The position numbers and the translations under genes are program-made. From Coix lacryma-jobi var. lacryma-jobi (lineage: Eukaryota > Streptophyta > Magnoliopsida > Poales > Poaceae): a DNA stretch of 64,000 bases. The DNA lies in assembly GCA_009763385.1 (NCBI GenBank), contig CM019825.1, forward strand, positions 24,680,663 through 24,744,662. The letters run 5' to 3'. Positions within the stretch are counted from its first letter, which is position 1. Every line of letters starts with the position of its first letter. Below are positions 60,301 to 64,000 of this stretch, one piece after another. Under the pieces are notes generated by a model. It had not been told where the DNA came from, did no database searches, and saw only the letters and a list, made by a program, of their open reading frames with translations.

Positions 60301-60543
60301 GAAATTTGACCATCAATATTATTCTATTTAATATAGAATAAATATTTTCACATCTTTGGATGAGCCAAAAATCGTGTCAACAATGTAAAAAATATAAATA
60401 AATTTATCTTGAAAAGTACTTTCATAAAAGTATATATATATATCACTTTATAACAAATATTTTTAAAGAAATAAGTGGTCAAAGTTACGCTTTGGAGACC
60501 GTGTCCCTGTCCAAAATGAACTCTAATTGTGATACGGAGGGAG
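57319..60543. mobile_element. Stowaway MITE (~260 bp) split by a 3-kb insertion
   Basis: The perfect inverted ends CTCCCTCCGTATCACAATTA continue for more than 30 bp (AGAGTTC, then TTTTGG) and TA flanks both sides. Without the insertion at 57422-60382 and its duplicated target, about 259 bp remain, matching the 24650-24909 element in size and interior words. Confidence 0.9.
57422..60382. mobile_element. Unclassified 2.96-kb TG..CA insertion with ATGTA target duplication
   Basis: ATGTA occurs at 57417-57421 and 60383-60387. The insert starts TGATGGCGGG and ends GTGTCAACA, so an LTR-type integration is likely (solo LTR or a small non-autonomous element). I see no gag-pol and no second terminal copy inside. 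It contains local duplications at 58128-58187 (30 bp, twice) and 60236-60367 (66 bp, twice). Confidence 0.65.
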
Positions 60544-60545
60544 TA

Positions 60546-60946
60546 TGTGTCAACAGCAAACTGCTGGAACAAACGCTTGCCATAAAGTATGGGGTTAAAT
60601 ATTCCTGGACGCATTTGAAATTTGTAGCAATAGTAGTCACGCACAGACACACATAGTCTGCCAGGGGAGTCTACAAAAAGATAGCCACAAATTAGAGTTA
60701 TTTGTAGTATAACTGACACATGTATGTGAAGTATTAAATAAGAGAATAACAAACCTGTTTCTTCTTCTGACCCACTACGAGCCTTCTGTAGGGCTCGATA
60801 TGCGATGACTTTTTCCATACTAACTCATCTTTTTGGAATATCCATGTGCCATCCAAGCTCACCTCTAGGGAAGAATAAAGGGTATGAAAGAGCATCGTAA
60901 CATCCATGATATGAGCGGATATCGTGTTTGCTTCTATCTTTGCCAT
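60546..60946 (-). pseudogene. Helitron-like N-terminal domain piece
   Basis: The minus strand reads HDIRSYHGCYDALSYPLFFP and GELGWHMDIP (60850-60950), a segment with VIAYRALQKARSGSEEE, and then after a probable intron VSVRDYYCYKFQMRPGIFNP and LFQQFAVDT (60546-60660). These are conserved blocks of plant Helitron helicase N-regions. A TGA after MDIPKR and truncation at 60946 make it non-functional. Confidence 0.88.
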
Positions 60947-61495
60947 TGTCGGTGTTTGTTAACCGGCAACTCGTCTTGAGTAATCTCAGACGATTTGTTC
61001 GGTGGGGATCGGTGTTCGTAGGACTCGGCGATTACACAGGGACAACGATTTATACTGGTTCAGGCCGCTAAATAGCGTAATACCTTACGTCCAGTGCGGC
61101 GTGTGCCTTATGTATTGTTATGATTCAATGTTCGATGATCTGGGGCCTGCGCCCAGCTCCCCTTATATATCCGGGTGAGCCTTAGCACAGACCGAGTCCT
61201 AACCGGTTACAACAAAGGAGTCCTATTCTAATTACAAGACTTCCTTTTACAACTCGGCTAAGTTAGAAACGAGAGTCCTAAACCAAGTACACTTCGTAAC
61301 AAGTCTTCGGATCTCTCGTGCCGTCAGGGATTAGTCGGAGTAATCATCGACTGATGATATCTCTGACATCCTGTGCGGATACATGGGTGTATGCCGAGTC
61401 TCTGTGTGATGAGTGATTGTCAACGGAGATGATGCGCATGTTCTTTGGCTTGTGTTGTGCAGGTGTCGAGCACGGAGACAGTGATCGATGGCGGG
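60947..61495 (-). mobile_element. LTR-like sequence truncating the Helitron
   Basis: It begins TGTCGGTGTTTGTTAACC at the point where Helitron homology stops. A minus-strand TATA box (GGATATATAAGGGG, near 61163) sits upstream of CAGTATAAATCGTTGTCCC-type transcript sequence. The layout fits a minus-oriented LTR. The right end, partner LTR and target duplication (expected GCCAT) were not found. Its boundary with the copia LTR is uncertain. Confidence 0.45.
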
Positions 61496-61775
61496 TGAAG
61501 GTCAAGTTGCGACGTGCCGTGCCGACGGACTGGGCGCGATGAAGGATGGGCGTGCCGTGCGGCGGACGTGCCATGCCGATGTATCGGACGGTGAAGGGCG
61601 GACGTGGACTTGGACTGATGGACTGAGGCCGGAGGATCAGCTGTGGTGGCTGGCAGCCTGCGACAGCGACAAGCGGAGAAGTGCGATCATGTCGGTGGAA
61701 GGGGTGCACAGGCGGTGCATCCCTCACGACGCACGCCGGTTTGTTGGTAGAGCCGGGAAAAACCAACGGTGGACG

Positions 61776-62034
61776 GTTTCCAGGTTTGGGCCTCAAAACC
61801 TGGGTGCTGGGTTTCCAGGTTGAGCCACAAAACCTGGGCGCGACGGTTTCCAGGTTGAGCCTCAAAACCTGGGCGTGGGCCGGTTTCCGAGTTGGGCCTC
61901 AAAACTCGGGCGCGGACGGTTTCCGAGTTTGGGCCACAAAACTCGGGCTGGAGGCTGGTTTCCCGGTTTGGGCCTCAAAACCGGGGGCTGATGGAAAAGG
62001 CTGGTTTCCCGGTTTGGGCCGCAAAACCGGGGGT
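61776..62034 (+). repeat. Array of seven hairpin repeats with covarying stems
   Basis: Each unit is stem - GGGCCTC/GAGCC(A/T)C loop - complementary stem. Units 1-3 pair CCAGGTT with AACCTGG, units 4-5 CCGAGTT with AACTCGG, and units 6-7 CCCGGTT with AACCGGG. Units are separated by 10-25 bp of G-rich spacer with GGTTT before each stem. Confidence 0.92.
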
Positions 62035-62819
62035 GCAGAGTGGTGGCGGCACGTGGCGGCGATCTGAAGGTTGCGTGGAGGCGACGCGGAAGACCGTGCG
62101 GGCGTGGCCGTCGGATCTACCTACCACCAGCGGGTGGACTAGAATAGCCTTAGGGTTAGGCTGGTCCGCTCTGTAATTAGAGTAGAGAGGGGTAGAGTAG
62201 GAAATAGACTTAGGCTAGGTTAGTATAAGTAGTCTAGGGGAGACACCCTCCTCCCTATCTCAATCGCAGTTAGAGCTTTCATTTCCTAGGGTTTCCACTC
62301 TCCCACCTCCTGCTTTAGCTAGTTGAGATCCGCAGAGAGACTCCACTCTGTGTACTGTTGATTTGAGGAAGTGAGGCCGTATCCTCACCTTGGAGCACAG
62401 ATCGATGGCTTGATTTGCGTCCTTAATTCGAGTTCGTGGCTGTGATTCGCGTTTTCTTTGTGTTCTTCGCGGAATCCTTTTTCTCCACGATTTTCCCGTC
62501 GCTTGATCTCTTTGCTCGGTTCATCTTTTGCAAAACCGTTTGAACCAAGTTGTTCTAGATCGTGAGGCTCTCCTTTCCACCGAAGGAATTAAACTCTAAC
62601 CTCACGGTCTAGGAGATCGATCGATTTTCGTTTTGATTGTGTTCTTGCCTCCATGCCCCGAAATTTCTTGATTCACCGATTTGGAGTTAGGTTCGAGCCA
62701 TGATCTCTTAGAGATAGCTCACTAACATCCTTGTGACCCCTCAGATCGAATCCTAGGCCTAGAGCTTTTGATTTAGAGGAGATCGGGTTGAATCATCAAG
62801 AACTGCGCTGTTTTCGGGG

Positions 62820-63095
62820 GAGCATCGGACGCTTTCACGGGAGCATCGGACGCTAGGGTCCCTAGCATCGGACGCTCCGGTGACGCGTGTCACGTTTCGG
62901 CGTTTTAGTTTGCATCGGACGCTAGGCATCGGACGCGTCCGTTGTCCATCGGACGCGCCGGAGCTTTGCATCGGACGCTGGGTGATTACTGTTCACAGCG
63001 TCCGATGGTGGAACAGTAAGGTTCCAGAACCGTCCAGTCTGCATCGGACGCTTCCGGTGGTCTGGCATCGGACGCAGGCCAGCGTCCGATGCGAC
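62820..63095. repeat. Cluster of CATCGGACGC motifs in both orientations
   Basis: About a dozen copies of (G)CATCGGACGC or its reverse GCGTCCGATG occur within 275 bp, spaced irregularly from 14 to 60 bp. Some pairs are in inverted orientation (for example around 62975-63010 and 63065-63092), so they can pair. Confidence 0.92.
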
Positions 63096-63361
63096 TGGTT
63101 TCGCACGGTTTCGTCCGCGGTTCCTCGTTCGTTGTCGGAATTGATTTCCGTTTTTTGCGTTGGCTTTCTAGGGTTGTCTAGTGTCTCGCTGTGCTTCTAG
63201 GAAGCATCCACCCTACATATAGGGTCGTGGACATTAGCAAGCTCTAGGGTTCGCTCTTGGGGTCGATTTTGGGACAGTGGCATCTAGTTTCCGTAAGGAA
63301 ATTTTGAAGCTCCCATTCACCCCCCCTCTGGTCGCTTTCGGTTAGCTTCTCGGTCCTTCAA

Positions 63362-63376
63362 TTGGTATCGGAGCAG
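63362..63376 (+). other. Primer-binding site of the copia element
   Basis: TTGGTATCGGAGCAG immediately follows the LTR. It matches, with one change, the TGGTATCAGAGC primer site for initiator methionine tRNA used by plant copia elements. Confidence 0.85.
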
Positions 63377-63424
63377 GTTAAGGATCTTCCACCTTAGCCG
63401 GTTCCAGATCCACCGAAGGCGACA

Positions 63425-64000
63425 TGGATCGCGGCGTGGGCAAACCGCCGTTTTCGATGGGACGAACTATGCGTATTGGAAGATACGTATGTCGGCCTAT
63501 TTGCAGAGCTTGGGCGCTTCGATCTGGGATATTTGCAACTCCCCTGATTACGTGGTCTTGGCTGCTCGTGGACTCAACAGCAGGTCGATGAGCACGATGC
63601 CAATAGCCGAGCCCGTAATGCTCTTTTCTCTTGTTTGAGCATGGGTGAGTTTGATCGCGTTTCTCACCTCGCTACGGCTCGGGAGATCTGGGACACTCTC
63701 ATGCGTTTTCATGAGGGCACCTCTCAAGTCAAAACCCGACTCTACGAGTCGTTCAAGCGAGAGTATGAGAACTTTAGACATCAACCTGGCGAGAGCATAG
63801 AAAGTTTATTCGCTCGCTTTCAGGTGATTGTCAACAGGATGAGGGCTAACAGAGAGCAGTTGCCATTTGACGATCATGAGCGTGCTTTGAAGCTTTTGCA
63901 CACTCTTGACCGTTCCGTGTGGGACTCCAAAGTTCAGGCGATCATCGAATCCCCGAACTATGAGACTCTCCTGCGACGAGCTCTTCAGTAAGCTCAAGTC
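63425..64000 (+). pseudogene. Sirevirus-like copia gag (partial, broken; continues beyond window)
   Basis: The gag start region has NYAYWKIRMSAYLQSLG, ASIWDI and later FDRVSHLATAREIWDTLMRF, FARFQVIVNRMRAN and FDDHERALKLLHTLD, the order of the plant copia gag (DUF4219/UBN2-like) domain. Frame changes occur near 63450, near 63575 and at about 63975 (an extra C in a CTCCTGCGAC stretch). As written the protein cannot be made in one frame. Pol would lie to the right of the window. Confidence 0.85.

Larger units (their letters stand above)
47949..60946 (-). mobile_element. Large Helitron, broken by nested insertions, 5' end missing
   Basis: The minus-strand 3' end is CCCGTCGCAACGCACAGCC, then A and CTAG, followed by T (plus 47949-47967): a CTRR terminus after a hairpin-like segment with the GCAACGCAC core common in grass Helitrons. 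Coding pieces follow in the order helicase, Rep, N-domain toward higher coordinates. After removing the two inserted blocks (51241-56951 and 57319-60543, with target duplications) the Helitron reading is collinear. It stops abruptly at 60946, where an LTR-like sequence starts. Confidence 0.88.
61496..63360 (+). repeat. 5' LTR of a Sirevirus-like copia element
   Basis: It ends CATTCACCCCCCCTCTGGTC...CGGTCCTTCA, the same type of end as the solo LTR at 40334, and is directly followed by a PBS. A start at 61496 (TGAAGGTCAAG) is tentative and was chosen to pair with the CCTTCA end. A TATA-like TATAAGTA is at 62224-62231. The LTR holds the stem-loop array and the CATCGGACGC cluster. Confidence 0.65.

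Noticed and set aside
60947..61495. A CACTA-type end suggested by TGTCGGTG
   Set aside because: No CACTA terminal pentamer is present and a TATA box in LTR-like context is visible, so an LTR was preferred, with low confidence.
61488..62176. ORFs with repeated GLKTW/GPQNSG peptides
   Set aside because: They come from translation of the hairpin array; the repeats conserve pairing, not protein.

Overview
This window is plant nuclear DNA from a grass (Poaceae), probably a panicoid close to sorghum, sugarcane or Panicum. The evidence is two intron-rich genes with clean GT/AG junctions, Stowaway and Tourist MITEs, tRNA-derived SINEs, Helitrons ending in CTAG, and Tat-type Ty3/gypsy and Sirevirus-type copia elements. 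Species is not determined. I found no rRNA, tRNA, organellar or bacterial genes and no CRISPR array.

Region 1 (1-19 kb) is gene space with both genes on the minus strand. The first (1-7193, running off the left edge) encodes a phi-like glutathione S-transferase fold fused to a disordered tail of about 1,390 residues or more. Its last exons are phase-1 symmetric and end in the same short signature, as expected from exon duplication. The second (12106-18663, 16 coding exons, 596 codons before the stop) encodes an ACT-domain Raf-like protein kinase of the STY8/STY17/STY46 family. Their introns and flanks hold only small elements: Stowaway and Tourist MITEs, one SINE and short tandem duplications.

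Region 2 (19-31.9 kb) is a mosaic of small transposons. It includes a Helitron with both predicted ends (19948-23217), a Harbinger-type element with TTA target duplications that carries a likely Ariadne-type E3 ligase fragment (23258-24402), two SINEs with target-site duplications, and two hAT-like elements dense in short motifs. Several GC-rich islands have no convincing gene.

Region 3 (31959-47557) is one minus-oriented Tat-lineage Ty3/gypsy retrotransposon with 755 and 737 bp LTRs. It carries gag, protease, RT, two RNase H domains and integrase, all frameshifted. Between integrase and the 3' LTR it has about 6 kb containing two unrelated tandem arrays and an opposite-strand ORF cluster. 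A 2.4 kb Sirevirus-like solo LTR is inserted in the second RNase H domain.

Region 4 (47949-60946) is a large broken Helitron (Rep plus PIF1-like helicase, minus strand). It was opened by a solo LTR that holds another solo LTR (51241-56951), by a Stowaway MITE that holds a 3 kb TG..CA insertion (57319-60543), and truncated by an LTR-like sequence at 60947. Target duplications give the insertion order.

Region 5 (about 61.5-64 kb) is the 5' end of a Sirevirus-like copia element on the plus strand: LTR, PBS and a broken gag. Its LTR has an array of seven hairpin repeats whose stems change sequence in a compensatory way, and a cluster of CATCGGACGC motifs in both orientations.
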